Assembly: GCA_011109175.1 (NCBI GenBank)
Contig: RDEW01000082.1
Span: 1-64,000 of the forward strand
Length of the DNA: 64,000 nt
Origin: Dicyema japonicum
Lineage: Eukaryota; Dicyemida; Rhombozoa; Dicyemidae
Reading direction: 5' to 3'
Shown here: in pieces, positions 33,335 to 44,899 of the stretch
How the letters are laid out: every line of letters starts with the position of its first letter
Numbering within the stretch: position 1 is the stretch's first letter
Position numbers and translations under genes: made by a program
Notes under the pieces: generated by a model
The model's database searches: none
What the model was told of the DNA's origin: nothing
What the model saw: the letters and a program-made list of their open reading frames with translations, nothing else

Positions 33335-34225
33335 ACTGATTTATTATGTGCTTAGTCAATCTTTGTTATGATTTTTTATTAGTGAAATCCTATGGTGGCC
33401 GGATGCAGTTTTCTTTGATATTCGGTGCATAATTCATGCTTTTTTAGAAGCAAAGTCTTTTTTCCAAGTTCACGTTAAATTCCGGTAAGATTGTTTCCGA
33501 CTTGCGAGAGACTAAGGACAGTCCACTCCCAAGCAAATTCATAGGTAAATACAGTCTTTGCACGCTAAACGGAGGTGGTTTATTACTTTTCTAGCTATAC
33601 TCGGATGGACTTCTCTCCCACTTCTCAAGCGGAGTTTTTAAGCTCTAGCTATTGGTCGTAATGAATTAAGATCTTCAGCACTTTCAACTCTGTTTGCTCA
33701 AGATATTAGGTTAATACTGTAGCAAAAGTAACTCTGAGCCTTCCACTAAATGCTCCTTCGGATTGTGTAAGATAGTTTATGGTGTAACGAGTCTGTCCAT
33801 TTGACAGATGCGACCCAAAAGTCGCCATCTTGAACAAAGAATATTAAGTGGCTTCGAACCAAATGTTTCATTGTGCCGAATTTGATATCTTTCATGGGAA
33901 CTATGAATTTGTAATTCTTCTAGGTTTATGTGTTAATGATGTAAGCTGTCATCTCCAGTTTCGTGATTCCCTATGCCGATGCGTCATATGCCAGGACTGG
34001 GACAACAAATTTATATTTATATATACAGTCGACGACATTGGGGCGACCGTTCATTAAAATGAGACCACTGGGAAAAGCAGAGTAAAGAGGTTATGAGCGT
34101 TTTACATAGTCATAAGACGTTCATAAGATTAAGATGTACGCTCTCCCTTATATACGACGTTCTCAGAAGCGTGCTTCCACCGGTTTGACGTAGTACTGAG
34201 CGCTTACGTCCATAACATTTGCAAT
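33335..34225. other. Intergenic, unrecognised ORF
   Basis: A 69-codon frame at 33,848-34,057 has several cysteines but no motif I know, and could not be extended by short introns. The rest is spacer. Confidence 0.25.
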
Positions 34226-34229
34226 GACA

Positions 34230-34567
34230 CATTTCAAGCCTCAAAGAATTGAAGGTTAAAATGACACAGCAACAGGAATGTTTTACAAAAATAGAGCAAG
34301 CCAATGTCGCTTCTGTAACTGCAAGCTACGAACTAAGCCAAATGATTTTTATGGGAGACAAATTACGGTGAATGAGATTTCATAAAGCATTGCATGGTAA
34401 AAACGGCTGATATTGTGTGCCCTAAGAAAACTCAGTTATTTAAGGATATTAACCAGGAACACCTGACTGAAGGGATCGATGAGATGGCAGATGATGATAC
34501 CGTTAACATCACTGGAATAGCATATTATGATTTGAGTAAACATGCATGTTCATCTACTGATGCATAG
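34230..34567 (+). mobile_element. hAT transposase N-terminal fragment
   Basis: Plus-strand reading QQECFTKIEQANVASVTASY, ELSQMIFMGD, then after two stops FIKHCMVKTADIVCPKKTQL and FKDINQEHLTEGIDEMADD. This is the segment after the BED-like finger in GTF2IRD2/ZMYM-type hAT proteins (ASYxIxxxIAKxxKPFxxGxFIKxCxxxxAxIxCPxK). It overlaps in content with 56,187-56,641 and would follow the 17,739 fragment in a full element. Confidence 0.65.
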
Positions 34568-34689
34568 TCATGCAATTTGATTTGTTAGTGCAGCCCTCCT
34601 GTATACTCAAATTATCTTATGGGCCACTGGAGCTCTTTGAGTTTGACATACCCACGTTAGAAGACTCAAGAATTCCAGACGTTTCAACC

Positions 34690-34785
34690 GCGAGTGGAAC
34701 AAAACTCCTTAGGTAGAACCGCGTATTTTGCCCGTTTTGACCCCTCGGCTTTCTCAGCGGCAGAACAAACTCCAGAGGTAATGAG
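34690..34785 (-). mobile_element. LINE-A scrap
   Basis: Reverse complement of the 'tctgttctgccgctgaaaag' block found at 1555, 50,560 and 52,185, which encodes the CSAAEKxxKxKR linker before the LINE-A VETSG block. Confidence 0.45.
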
Positions 34786-34789
34786 CAAA

Positions 34790-35680
34790 TTATTCATAAA
34801 ATTGAGTATTGATTAAGCGAAAGTCAATTCTCGTCAAACGGATCCCACCAGTGAGGCGACGAGTCCTTCTGGCATGACAAAGTTGTTGAAAGAGATCTTC
34901 CTACCTTTCTCTCTGTCCAAATCAACTTGAGAAGATATTCCATTATGAAAACTCACCCACTAAAATTGAAGTCATCTCCGCTACGGTAGGACGTGCACGA
35001 AAATGGAAGAGGGCGGACCTACATCTCCACCTATCTTCTAAAGCGGTAATGTACTATTGGAGGATTGATTTGATCGAGACAAACGGACGTTCTCATTTGA
35101 GTTCCTCCCTTGGATTCATCATAGCTTAAGGGTCTTCTCTTAAAGTGAGTTTAAATTTTCATAATCCACTTGTCTAGAAGAGTTTTTTCTTTGGCTTTTT
35201 GGCATTGTCTTTAGTTCCCAACTAGCAGTCTGAAATGAGGCAGAACAATCTCACATATTGAGATACTTTTCATTAACAAGTTATACAACCCAGTGTACAC
35301 GTGTTTCAACATATTTTGCCAAACCAATCACACGTATTAAAATAAAAATGATATTCCACCATTCTTGGAAGACATCAGAGTGAGTGTCGCATACCAATAT
35401 CGGTGTGGCCCACTCTCACTTATCTTTAATAGCCGTTGATGACTGAATTCTAAAAATTTAAAAATCCACACAGAATGGTGGACCAAGTCGATGGCTGTTT
35501 AATCGGGATATCTTCAATATTTCCTACTGAGTATTTTTTATTACAGTCCGACCTAGAATTGGAAAGGACCTCGGCGCTGGGACACCTCAGTTTTTGGAGA
35601 ATCTCTGCCAAAAATACTGAAAATTTGGATTTGGAACTGAATTTATTACTATTTTTTATTTCTAGTCATTAAAAAAAATT
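34790..35680. other. No gene seen
   Basis: The 65-codon frame at 35,475-35,672 is not recognised. No repeat assigned. Confidence 0.25.
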
Positions 35681-35689
35681 AATTAATTT

Positions 35690-36653
35690 TAAATAAAAAA
35701 CTCCACACTAAATCATTATGAGTCTTTAGTTACGAGAAAAAAGTTGAAATTGCTCGACTACTCCTGAAAAATCATTTACATAGAGTACTTGCTCAGGAAT
35801 ATGAAACGAACATTGCCACAATAGCTCGAATAAAATACAATTATGCCGTACATAACCCGTAGGAACATTATTTCAAAAATTCGACTCAAACAAAAACTGA
35901 AAATATTTTAAAAATTTAGGATAGTAAAGTTTTCGACACTTTTCTCCAATTACGACTCCAAATATTCCAGTTTCTGGCCCTCTTATTAAAAATTGGTAAT
36001 TTTGTTTTTCTTACATCTTAAAATATGAAAATTGCAACTAAATTGAACTTCACGAGATTTAAAGCATTGAATGGATGGCTAATGATTTAATAAAAAGACG
36101 TAAACTCATTCGAAATCCTTACGGGTGAAAAAAACTCATGCACTCGTGATGGAATTCAATCCTTTTCGAAAGTTTTTTTTGAAAAAAATTGATGAATATG
36201 GAAAAAATAATATTTTCAACATTGATGAAAATTGTCTTTTTATAAAAAAAGACCCCCAAAAAATAATTCATACAAAAATAATAATTCGTCAGAGTCTAAA
36301 TCTAATTAAGGAAAAAATTTCTTTGCTCTTCTGTTGCAGTCATTCTGCGACAAAATTTGATCCTTAATTGGGAAATTTAAAAATCCCATATGTTTCAGAA
36401 ATTTAAACCCAGAGATTATGGTGCAATGTACTCGTCATCCAGAAATGCCTGGATGACAAGTGATATAGTATCGAAATCTAGGCTAAATGTATCCTGTGAA
36501 ATAATTAAAAATTGCTGGGATAATACCTACGACACAGAATTACCTGTTGTGTCTGATAATCTTCCGGATGATGTAGACGAAGTTTTGGAACAAATTGTAG
36601 ACGAATTTTTGGAAAGTCAGGAAAGTAGCGATAATGAAGAATTTTTTTTATAA
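35690..36653 (+). mobile_element. Tigger/pogo-type transposase, decayed
   Basis: Plus-strand pieces in order: LLKNHLHRVLAQEYETNIA (HTH region, 35,760), NNIFNIDENCLFIKKDP (first catalytic Asp of the DDE domain, 36,210), SLLFCCSHSATKFDP (36,325), FKPRDYGAMYSSSRNAWMTS (36,400) and the C-terminal IKNCWDNTYD. This is the Tigger/pogo DDE layout (NxDETGLF, LLLCxNxxG, NxxAWMT). Stops and frame changes make it inactive. An acidic tail ends at 36,653, where a minus-strand LINE begins. Confidence 0.7.
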
Positions 36654-36654
36654 T

Positions 36655-37070
36655 GGTGTACAAAATAAAAAGACGAAACCATGCGGAACGGTTTATTGGG
36701 AGTCCCTTCAGTGATTCTTGCGAGGATGAGGTTTTCCAGAAATTTTGATATGGAGCATAGGAGAGAAATAGGCCTAAGGAAGCTGAGTCTTCTTTCGGAT
36801 TTCCTGGCTTCAATACTGGGCGAATGTTTGCAAGTTTCCATATCGTTGGGATTGAGTTAAAATTAATCGACCAGTTGTAGATTTTGGTCAGGGCACCGAT
36901 TCCCTCATTGCCTAGGTTTCTCAGGAGGATTATGTGAATTTCGTCTGGACCATGAAAATGTGTTACTTTTATTTGGCTTAGGATTTCCATTACCTTCTTT
37001 TCTGTGAAATAAGTTAATTGATCCCTTTTCGGTTTTCTTAGCGGCGGTTTGGGTGGGTCAGTCCTCATGT
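36655..37070 (-). mobile_element. LINE RT N-terminal half fragment
   Basis: Minus-strand reading LTYFTEKKVMEILSQIKVT, HGPDEIHIILLRNLG, ALTKIYNWSIN, IPTIWKLANIRPVLKPGNPK, then after a shift RPISLLCSISKFLENLILAR. This is the RT fingers region up to the RPISLL motif. It ends against the Tigger element. The LINE arms at 39,240 and 48,600 continue the same family downstream (SKxLExLIL... GFxxxHSTTT). Confidence 0.7.
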
Positions 37071-37202
37071 GGTTTTTGTGAGAGATTACGTTTAGTATTT
37101 TATTAAGGCGTTTAGGTCCTTTTTGCTGAATTCGTCATTTCCGGGTGTCCTCTCATCCACCTTCGAGATATTTCAAATACTCCTCCAGACTTCGGATGTT
37201 GA

Positions 37203-37490
37203 CCAGTTACGATTTAGTGACGTAAGCAACAAATTAAGTGTATCCAGTTTCCACTTCTACAGAAACAGAGTCCATCCGGAATCAGCATAAAGGGTAAGAC
37301 GTCCATTAATGGAAACCCCTGAAGTGGAGTGGGGAAAAGCAAATGATCCTTTTTCATGCCGGCTTGGCACTGACGTCACCTAGACAGGTGGATCACATGA
37401 CGCCACTCTATTAGGGAGAGAGGAGGAACAGACAAGCAAGCAGAAAAATTAAAGTAACCACGCAGCACCACATGGCGCCACGCAGCAAAT
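37203..37490 (-). mobile_element. SINE copy S3
   Basis: Minus-oriented copy of the 5636 SINE: tail side 'aattaagtgtatccagtttc' at 37,212, body with 'gagcaaatgatcctttttc'-like text, head GGCGCCACGCAGC near 37,473. The TAA tail is missing. Confidence 0.65.
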
Positions 37491-37890
37491 ACAATTTTTA
37501 TTCGATATTCAATGTACCGATTTAAAAGATTTTGTTGATTTTCAGGACGCATTAAATAACATGCTATCTCTTCCCAAAGTGCAAGATATTCAATTGCTTC
37601 AGTTTGTGTTTCTTCATTCCATGAATTAATTTGCTTAAATCTTTCATTCATTTCCTCTTCTGAGTAATGATTGTTTTATTGGCAGAAGCTCCGAACATCA
37701 ATTTAAAAGAAAAACAAAAGCAAGCGTGAGCAAAAATCAATTACTATTCTATCTGATGTAAGCCGTTAAGAAAATGAAAATTTGTGAGAAATTTAAATTA
37801 TTATAATACTAATCAATATTAAGATAGGAATTTATTGATTTATTTTTTATCAAAAAATATTGATTTCTAACGGCTTTAACGTATAACGTT
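37376..37890. other. Spacer between SINE copies
   Basis: 37,490-37,900 is AT-rich. The minus-strand frame 37,651-37,376 (MNERFKQINSWNEETQTEAI...) runs into the SINE and is not recognised as a gene. Confidence 0.25.
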
Positions 37891-37914
37891 TTTACCGGCT
37901 CAACCGGTCACATC

Positions 37915-38222
37915 CGTGGATACACCGAGAAAGAAGTTAAAGTAAACAACTAATTAAGTGCATCCAGTTTCCACTTCCACAGAAGCAGAGTCTATCCGGA
38001 ATCAAAATAAAAGAAAAAAGACGTCCATATTTGCAGTTTTGGAAACCCCTTTAGTGGAGTGGGGGAGAGCAAATGATCCTTTTTCGTGCCGGCCAGGCAC
38101 TGGGCGCCACCTGGACAGGTGGATAGCATGACTACACACTAATAGGAAGAGAGAAAAGAGACAGACAAACAAACAAAAAAATTAAACAAATTAGCCACGC
38201 AGCACGACATAGCACCACGATT
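37915..38222 (-). mobile_element. SINE copy S4
   Basis: Second minus-oriented SINE in this interval, with both tail-stem halves (GGATACAC at 37,917; 'gtgcatcc' at 37,959, one mismatch) and the CAGCAC..CACG head at its right end, directly next to the left arm of the large inverted repeat. Confidence 0.65.
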
Positions 38223-39614
38223 TGTTTCTTTAGTCTAATAATTATTATCTATTAAAATTATTTTATTTTTCCAATTAAATTTAAAATTAAATAAAATAAA
38301 TTACAAATTAAATACATTCAATATGCTAATTAACAAGATATTAGAACCAACAATATCAATCATAGTTATTGTAGCACGTAATTCTTAGTATTATTATTAG
38401 TGAATATTCCATCGTTAGTCCTACATTTTTGTGTGAATCCATTCATCAACCGGGGATTTTACTATAATGACTATTCCATTCGTTACAGCTATGTTGAAGA
38501 ATCTGTTAATTACTTCGTCCTGTGCGCTATTGCCATTGCCATCGACGTCGTAATAGTATTTTGGTGGTTAATTTGAGATCATCGTCACGAATGCACTCTT
38601 GACGAAATCTAGGCCTCAAGCAAAATTTGTAGTGGACAATTTGATCATCCTTCTACTATCATGCAGTAATCGTTTTCTCTATAAAGGTCTCACCCAGTTG
38701 ATCACCCAGATCATTAAGTTCTACACTGGGAGACTGAGGCCCAACTTCATCAGCGTCTGTAGCCCAAAATGTAAGTCTGAATCATGTGATGGATATTTGG
38801 ATATTACAATATGCAAGCAAAAGGATGACAGGAAGTTAAGGGACATTAGGTTATGGTGGCATTTACTTGAGACTTTCATTTCCCTCGGGACATAGTTCCA
38901 TGGCGGCGTCCCTCGCATTCTTCGCAATCGTATGCTGTTCGATGACTCCTAGTTTTTCATTTACTATTCGTCCCCCAAATACATGTCAACTGTACTAAAG
39001 TTGGTGATGTCGATGTGCTACACTATTTTGTTTCTAGCAGCACTGTTGATTGGGGTCACACGTGTCAATGAGAATAAACATCATTATTCTGATGTTGTAG
39101 GGGGACTCATCTTGGGAGCTGCTATCACCTATTTAGTATTTATTAACCTACATAAATCACGGAATCTTATATCGATTCCTGAAGATAATGACGTTTAATT
39201 AAGTTTAATTATTTTGAAAAAAATATAAATTATTTATTTTTTTTGTAGTTGCATGGGGGATAAAGTCAGGGGGAATCTCTCCGAGGAGGGAGTGTGTAAA
39301 TGGAGCAATAAGTGTCTTTTGATGCCAAGGTTTGCATTGTAGACCCTCATTGGTGAAATTCGTTAAGCATACAAGGTGAGTAGTTGTAGAGTGACCCTTC
39401 TTAAATCACGTTTGAAGGATACGTCAGGAAAGTTAGGTTTAATCAGTCGAGGATGAGTTTTTCTAGAGTTTTTGAGATTTAAAAGAATGGCTATATCCTG
39501 GAAGCTGTCCTTCGCTAGCCAAAACTGGGCCAATTCGATCACGGAGCTAATTTACGCGGATAGCGAGACTTTGTTTCGGTGGACATAAAAGAGATCAGGA
39601 ATGTTCTAAATCAT
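38219..39614. repeat. Large inverted repeat, left arm
   Basis: About 1.4 kb, matched in inverted orientation at 48,491-49,896. The arms carry the PLPP gene and part of a LINE, and differ by scattered substitutions and small indels (for example AAATGTAAG against AAATTGTGAG). Spacing between the arms is about 8.9 kb. Confidence 0.85.
38388..39198 (+). CDS. Lipid phosphate phosphatase (PAP2/LPP family), intact copy
   Basis: Type 2 phosphatidic acid/lipid phosphate phosphatase of the LPP/wunen family, an integral membrane enzyme. Exons end/start at: first exon to 38,555; 38,578-38,665; 38,687-38,849; 38,872-38,929; 38,953-39,198; introns 22, 21, 22 and 23 nt. The joined protein shows RGFYYNDYSIRYSYVEESVN, the three PAP2 signatures KFYTGRLRP (C1), LSFPSGHSS (C2) and TRVNENKHHYSDV (C3, catalytic His and Asp), and hydrophobic segments between them. 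The first exon is open from 38,388 but no ATG is obvious, so the start may lie in another upstream exon. The conserved Lys before RGF is Asn here and Lys in the inverted copy. All catalytic residues are present. Confidence 0.8.
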
Positions 39615-40310
39615 GAGAGATTAGGCATTCGCGGAATGGTTTTGAAAATGAACGAACAAAAGACGGAGGTCACAACTGTGATAAAAAACGAGAAGAACAA
39701 AGAAAACAGACTCACTACTCGGTGATTGGGTGGATGTTCACCGAAGAAATAATTTATCGATTCTTGCACTTGAAAGACTAAAGTCCACGTGGCTAAAATA
39801 TTCACGTCTTACCACACATAAAGGTGCGTTTATACAATGCACTTATTCTGCCTATTTTGCTATACAACTTAGAAACGTGGGGTTTAAATCAAACTTTTAC
39901 TGAAAGCCTGAATGCTTTTCACGGAAAACAACTGAAATCCCTATTGGACATACGCTATCCGAAAGTGATCAACAACCAGAACCTATACACAACCTGTAAA
40001 TCTGAAAGCTTGGGGACAACTATAAGGAACTCCCGATGGGGATTATTTGGACATATATTCAGGATGGATATTACTGCTCCAACAAATGACCTCATGGAAT
40101 CGTATTTCCAACCATCTTCCCATTTCGGGGCAGAAAACGGACACACTGACCTTAAAAAATGACCTAAAACTTTCAAAATGAGCCTGGAAAATGCTCATGA
40201 CTTAAACGACCTCCGAAAATGGCAATCTCAAGAGGAGCTTGGAGGCGTCTGACTGCAAAGATTATCTGGGGTTCGGCAAAAGCGACGTCGATAGATTAAC
40301 TTTCTTGTCG
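39240..40310. mobile_element. LINE with 5-prime inversion (twin-priming type)
   Basis: The minus strand of 39,300-39,510 encodes RT fingers/palm sequence (best read in the other arm: KILEKLILELIG, QRGFKKGHSTTTHLVCLTKF). From about 39,545 the plus strand continues with motif C as IYADSETL (Asp to Ser), LKMNEQKTEVTTV, then 39,824-40,162 LYNALILPILLYNLETWGLN, SRWGLFGHIFRMD. Head-to-head halves of one ORF are what twin priming leaves. Inactive. Confidence 0.65.
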
Positions 40311-40438
40311 TTGCGAATGTTAAAAATAATATATCCTATCTAATATGTCTAGACAACTTTAAAATAAATATAAAATAAATAACATAATAAATAATTATTT
40401 TAAAAATAATAAAAATATTTTAAATATAGTTGGTTGTT

Positions 40439-40652
40439 ATGCCGTCATCTCATTTGATTCGTAATTTACTAGCAAATCGTAATAAAATTGGTCCCAGGCA
40501 TTTTAAATTGGTGTCATATTGGTAAGTATTATGTTTACTATAGGATTCCCTCATTTGCCGTATACTCCTCACTCGTTGTGGTCGGTGGAGTATATATCAC
40601 TGGCACTGGCTCCTTTTTCTACAATAAACTAACAAATTTACAATTATTCTAA
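40439..40652 (+). CDS. UQCR11: UQCR11/QCR10-like small membrane protein
   Basis: Two exons, 40,439-40,521 and 40,544-40,652, with a 22-nt GT..AG intron, give 63 aa ending NLQLF. Layout: basic N-terminus MPSSHLIRNLLANRNKIGPR, then HFKLVSYWIPSFAVY, then a single hydrophobic segment SSLVVVGGVYITGTGSFF. The GPRxxxLVxxW(V/I)P motif directly before one membrane span, and the size, match the 6-kDa subunit 11 of the cytochrome bc1 complex (complex III, inner mitochondrial membrane). The family is short and fast-evolving, so chance similarity cannot be excluded. Confidence 0.5.
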
Positions 40653-40659
40653 CTATTGC

Positions 40660-42640
40660 TTGACGTTATTAACATGGCTCTGTAGACTTTGTTTTATTTT
40701 GGATCATTTTGAGTTAGTGACCCAGCTATAAGGGGAATTTGGCATAGCTCTAGTTCGCTATGTGCCTGCATCTCCTCAATTTGAATTTGATTTATCGTCC
40801 TTCTCCTTGATGGAGTTGGGAGACATCGGAGCCAGGAGTTTTAACGTGTATGCACCAATGTTGGGTTCAGATCCAGTCTGGCACCAATTGGAGGAACTTG
40901 GGGGTTGAGTCAAGTGACCACCTATTTGGCCCACCATTCTTGGTAGATGCTTAGAATTCAGTTATCAAAGGTTGGACGACGACGGCTATTGATGATCAAG
41001 GAGAGTGACTACTTCAGTATTGGGAGGTATGGGTTTGGTTCCCAAGATTGGGGTAACATCAGTCCGAAAGACTTTATTTCTAAAATTGGAGAGTGTGATG
41101 TATCATTTCCAAGTATTCGCAATTGTGGGAACCCTTCAGTGATGTACAGAAGAGAGGGATCCCTTTGGACGTCAACCAGACATTGAGGAAATTTTTAGAC
41201 CAAGTAGCGATGAAATCGAACCGCGACTAAATGGACGATAGCACTGACTGGTCGACCTCCTCAATGGAGGGAGAATTAGAAGACATAAATTAGTGGTTTG
41301 GGAGTAAGCAAAGCTTATGATAGTGCACGATAACCTGTTATTGGCAGAACTTATAAGTACACAGCGCAGTCATTATAATATGATTATTCAGTGTCAAAAT
41401 TTTAATTTTTTGGTCAATTAAGTCAAAATTATTATTGATTTTTATTTTTTAATATTTCGAGTTTTTGAATAAAATATTAACGTGTCATCGACTATTATGG
41501 CGCCTTGAATCAATGTTATTGAAAAGGTTAGGACTTAGAAAATATATCCTGGCAATTTTATGACAACTCACACATTTTTAACAGCAGTTTTTATTGACGG
41601 AAATCCGACGATCGAGATGGAGACATTTTGAGGATGGAATTTGGGGTACCAGCAAATCTACTGTGATAAATGAAGGGTTAAATGGTATTAGCAGAAAACA
41701 AAACGGTAGACGACATCGATGAACTAAGAGAACTTGCGAAAAAGAGGGGACCGTGGATGAGATTATACAAAAGATAGACTCAAGGGAAAATTGACTTTGT
41801 TTTTTGTGTGCTCTCGGTGGTGCCGATAATAATTAAGTTTTTCTTGAATCTAAAATTTAATTTGGTTTTACTCAGAGATTTTTCTTTTCTTAAAAGAAGA
41901 GTTACTGATGGTGCACTTGACCACTTTTGACTCTTGTCATTCACATCATAGTCATCAAGGCGTCAGTTCCGACAGGTAGTCTCTCCAAAAAACTCCACGT
42001 GTTCAAAAAGGATGCTCTCAAAGGTCTACCTTAACATAGTCTACGGAATATTATTATTAACTCAATTCACAAAAATACCCCACGTAAAAATAATTGGAGG
42101 AGAGATTTTTACTTAACCAGTAAAGAGTAGCAGAAAATTTCCAATACCTTGGACTCCTTCATTATTCTTATGTGTCCTGCCCACGTGGAGGTTAGTAGTA
42201 ATACAAAAATGGCTTTTTGTATGGAACACCTGATAGAGGTTTATATGACACTTCCTTTTCCATCAATAATCGCCATTGTGGGTGCCCTTCCATCGGAGGA
42301 GGGAAGAGAAGGATCCTTTTTGGGTGTCGGTCAGGCACTGGGGGTCTCCCAAATTAGGTGGATCCGATAATGCCTCTTAGGAAATAAAGAAGGCTTAAAA
42401 CAGAAAGGAAACCTTCGACTAAGTAGGCAACGGAAATAGAACCCACAGCAAATCGCATGCGATCGACAGAGAAGGGGAGGGTTGTTCGAAAGGTTGGGTG
42501 TCCTTGGGAATCTTTTTTATACAAGTAATCGTCCCAAAATATAAGATTTTGACAATAAAATATTAATAATCTTTAAATTAAAAAATTAATAAAATAAAGT
42601 TATATTTTAATTCGCACCAAAATATAAATAAAATAATAAG
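40660..42640. other. Intergenic, LINE and SINE debris
   Basis: 40,745-40,900 has an exon-like string (SLMELGDIGARSFNVYAPML) that I do not recognise. 41,625-41,670 matches the 29,735 LINE (EDGIWGTSKS). 42,290-42,400 is a diverged SINE ('aaggatcctttttgggtgtc' ... 'aggcactggg'). Confidence 0.35.
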
Positions 42641-42653
42641 GAAATACCGTATA

Positions 42654-43022
42654 ATGGATGACCAAAATAATAAGAACAAATACAGCAAAGGGGTGCTCAT
42701 TGGAAATTGGTTCGAGGACCGACAATATGTTATATGAATAATGATTATAGTGGATTAATGCTAATTACGAGAATGAGACGACCCACAGATCTGACTACAC
42801 TGACTGGACAACTGAATATTCGAGGATGATGAAGTACAACTCCCTACCACTCCTTAGTGATTACTTTTCCGTAAATCAGTGGAGGGATCACTTCCCCACG
42901 AAGATCATCATCGCCATACTCAACCTATGGTCAGCCACTTTGATGTAATAATCCAGAAAAGGGAAGGGGATATAAGTTGGAGTGGAAAAAGTCAGCGAAT
43001 TAGCTTCAATTTAACTTTATAA
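42654..43022 (+). CDS. CFAP107: CFAP107 (C1orf158) homologue, ciliary doublet protein
   Basis: Three exons, 42,654-42,728, 42,751-42,856 and 42,880-43,022; introns of 22 and 23 nt; 107 aa, all junctions in frame. The N-terminus KYSKGVLIGNWFEDRQYW matches the KYSxxVLxGNWxEER signature of CFAP107, a microtubule inner protein of ciliary doublets. It is followed by THRSDYTDWTTEYSRMM, LPLL and DHHRHTQP, comparable with the SxYxxxY...LP...DDHYNRH part. It is shorter than the vertebrate protein (about 190 aa); the C-terminus here is unrelated or trimmed. Fits an animal with motile cilia. Orthology rests mainly on the N-terminal motif. Confidence 0.6.
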
Positions 43023-43052
43023 CTTTATTTGGTTAATAAAATGCGGTTAAAC

Positions 43053-43391
43053 TCATTTATGGTGGCGGTAATATGCGTGAGTGAACTTTGGGGGAGGCGG
43101 AAAGTTATGTGCTGGGTGGAAACTCAGTGAATTTAGATCTTCCAATATTATCAAGATAATACCTGTTTGTGTTTCCCCCGATCTGAGGGATAACAAATAC
43201 GGAGGGGGGCGTCTTGGTAACTTCGTTTTTGGCAAATTTTGATTGCCCCGTTCAGGTAGGGTCAATTTTCTTGGGATTGGAGATGGTCTCCTGGGGGGTT
43301 TGACTAATACCGATGGTTGAGGGTTTAACGCAGAAAGAGGCGATTGGTGAGTTCTGCTCAAGGGAGGACTGGGAGGCGGTCTTCTGTTCAT
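43053..43391 (-). CDS. Proline-rich WIP/verprolin-like protein, C-terminal part
   Basis: Minus-strand frame of 112 codons from MNRRPPPSPPLSRTHQS. Proline-rich with repeated R(R)P and PPR strings, ending LNSLSFHPAHNFPPPPKF and HAYYRHHK. The F.FHP....PPP.KF motif resembles the WASP-binding C-terminus of WIP/verprolin proteins (actin regulation). 43,146-43,169 is a 24-nt, in-frame GT..AG segment and probably an intron. No WH2 actin-binding motif is seen upstream, so either the gene extends to higher coordinates through exons I could not join, or the likeness is compositional. Confidence 0.4.
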   Translation of the reverse strand: MNRRPPPSPPLSRTHQSPLSALNPQPSVLVKPPRRPSPIPRKLTLPERGNQNLPKTKLPRRPPPYLLSLRSGETQTGIILIILEDLNSLSFHPAHNFPPPPKFTHAYYRHHK

Positions 43392-43394
43392 GAC

Positions 43395-44895
43395 GTCTTA
43401 TTATCGACCTGAATACACTTATATGAGCACGCACCTTAATTTATTTATTGTATTAGTCTTTATAATGGCAGATTAATACATCGACCGCTTTGATGTCAGG
43501 GCTTTTGTCCCCAGTTCTCTTGCTTTCCCAAAGTTAAAGTCCTCAAATTGGGTAAGGACCTCTTTGGGTAACGATTGGAGGGATCCTTAATTTCCGTTTC
43601 AACAATAATGGATGGGACTACAGGTTGGGAGACTAGCTGGGACCCCCTACTGATCTGACTATTTCCTGCTACTCTTCTTTGCCAAGCACTTGAGGATCAA
43701 TTCTGAGTTTACTCCCTGACTCAAATCCGGGGCTTATATTGTCCATTGTCCCCCAATGCATGTGCCTTTAATAGTACACGGGAGTCTGATATACCCTCTC
43801 TTTCTTCGTTCAATCGTTCCTTGAATGACAAACATATTCTTCTTTCAGCCGCTTCTGGGGGACGTACGGACTGCTCGATTGATTTTGTAGAAACAATAGA
43901 ACGACTTACAGAAGCAGTCCAGAACGACTCAAAGGCTCCCCAAAAATATTATTTAACCCCAAGATCACGACCTCAAGACAGTTTCAAAGAATCTTTGGTG
44001 TTCCTTTAAAGTTTCATCGCTTTTCTGTACCCTCACTGCTCTTCTTTTGGGGGGAATTTACTAGCTGTTAGTCTCTCGTACTGTGGAGAGTCTGGGCTTT
44101 CCGAAATATCCCGTATTTCCTATCAACACAGCATCTTCACGTTGTCCTTCCACCTGGGTGTAAGTGGTATGCTACTAATAATTGAGAGAATGGCCTGATA
44201 CTTGAGCCTCTGTTACAAAATGACCGGGAAGACCATCAACTCCCTCACAGATTACATCACCGAGTCCTACGTTGTTGTGTCATGAAAGGAAGCAGATATC
44301 CTGGACTCACTAAACCGCGGATAACCTTGACGTACTTAATTTGATTTATAAATGGATTAGATAAGCGAATAAAAATGAGTGAAGATAACTCGGTAGCGAA
44401 TGGTGTGTATTGTAGCCTGACAGTACAAATAGAGATTCCGATAAAATTACTTTTTTGATTCGGCACCAGGGCAGGTTTTATATTAACAGAGACCCGTATA
44501 GTCCTGTGGATGTTTCGAATCTAAAGTTTTACTTGGGTTTATTTAGGCCTTATGGAGAATCAGAATAAAGTAACTACTGGATTTGGTTGGTTTACTTTTT
44601 ATTGGCTTTTTTGGGTTTTTTAAAGATCTTAACAAAACTAAGATTGACCACGTGGCCTTATGTTCCATGTCATGCTTATAGGTTCCCCTCTAAGCTAATT
44701 AGTTTCATTCCTTCGTGGGCATGGCGTCATGTGATCCATGCCTGTATGACGTCAAAAAGTTATTTTCAACTTTTTTAGATCATTGCTGGCAGGGGTTCAA
44801 CAGCTGTTTAACTTCGGTGGTTGGAAAAACTAAGCTTAATCCTCTTATTTTCTTTAATCCCCCTTGGAATGACTTGTAATGAAATTCTCTTAATA
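43395..44895. other. Intergenic with unresolved exon-like text
   Basis: 43,746-44,009 (plus, DFVETIERLTEAVQNDSK) and 44,046-44,145 (plus, SYCGESGLSEISRISYQHSI) look protein-coding, with plausible GT..AG joints, but I could not identify a family or a complete gene. 44,650-44,780 is a diverged SINE (GGCGTCATGTGATCCATGCC). Confidence 0.3.
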
Positions 44896-44899
44896 AGAC

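Noticed and set aside
36117-36367. Independent gene with a charged N-terminus
   Set aside because: Contains the NIDENCLF block and belongs to the Tigger transposase.
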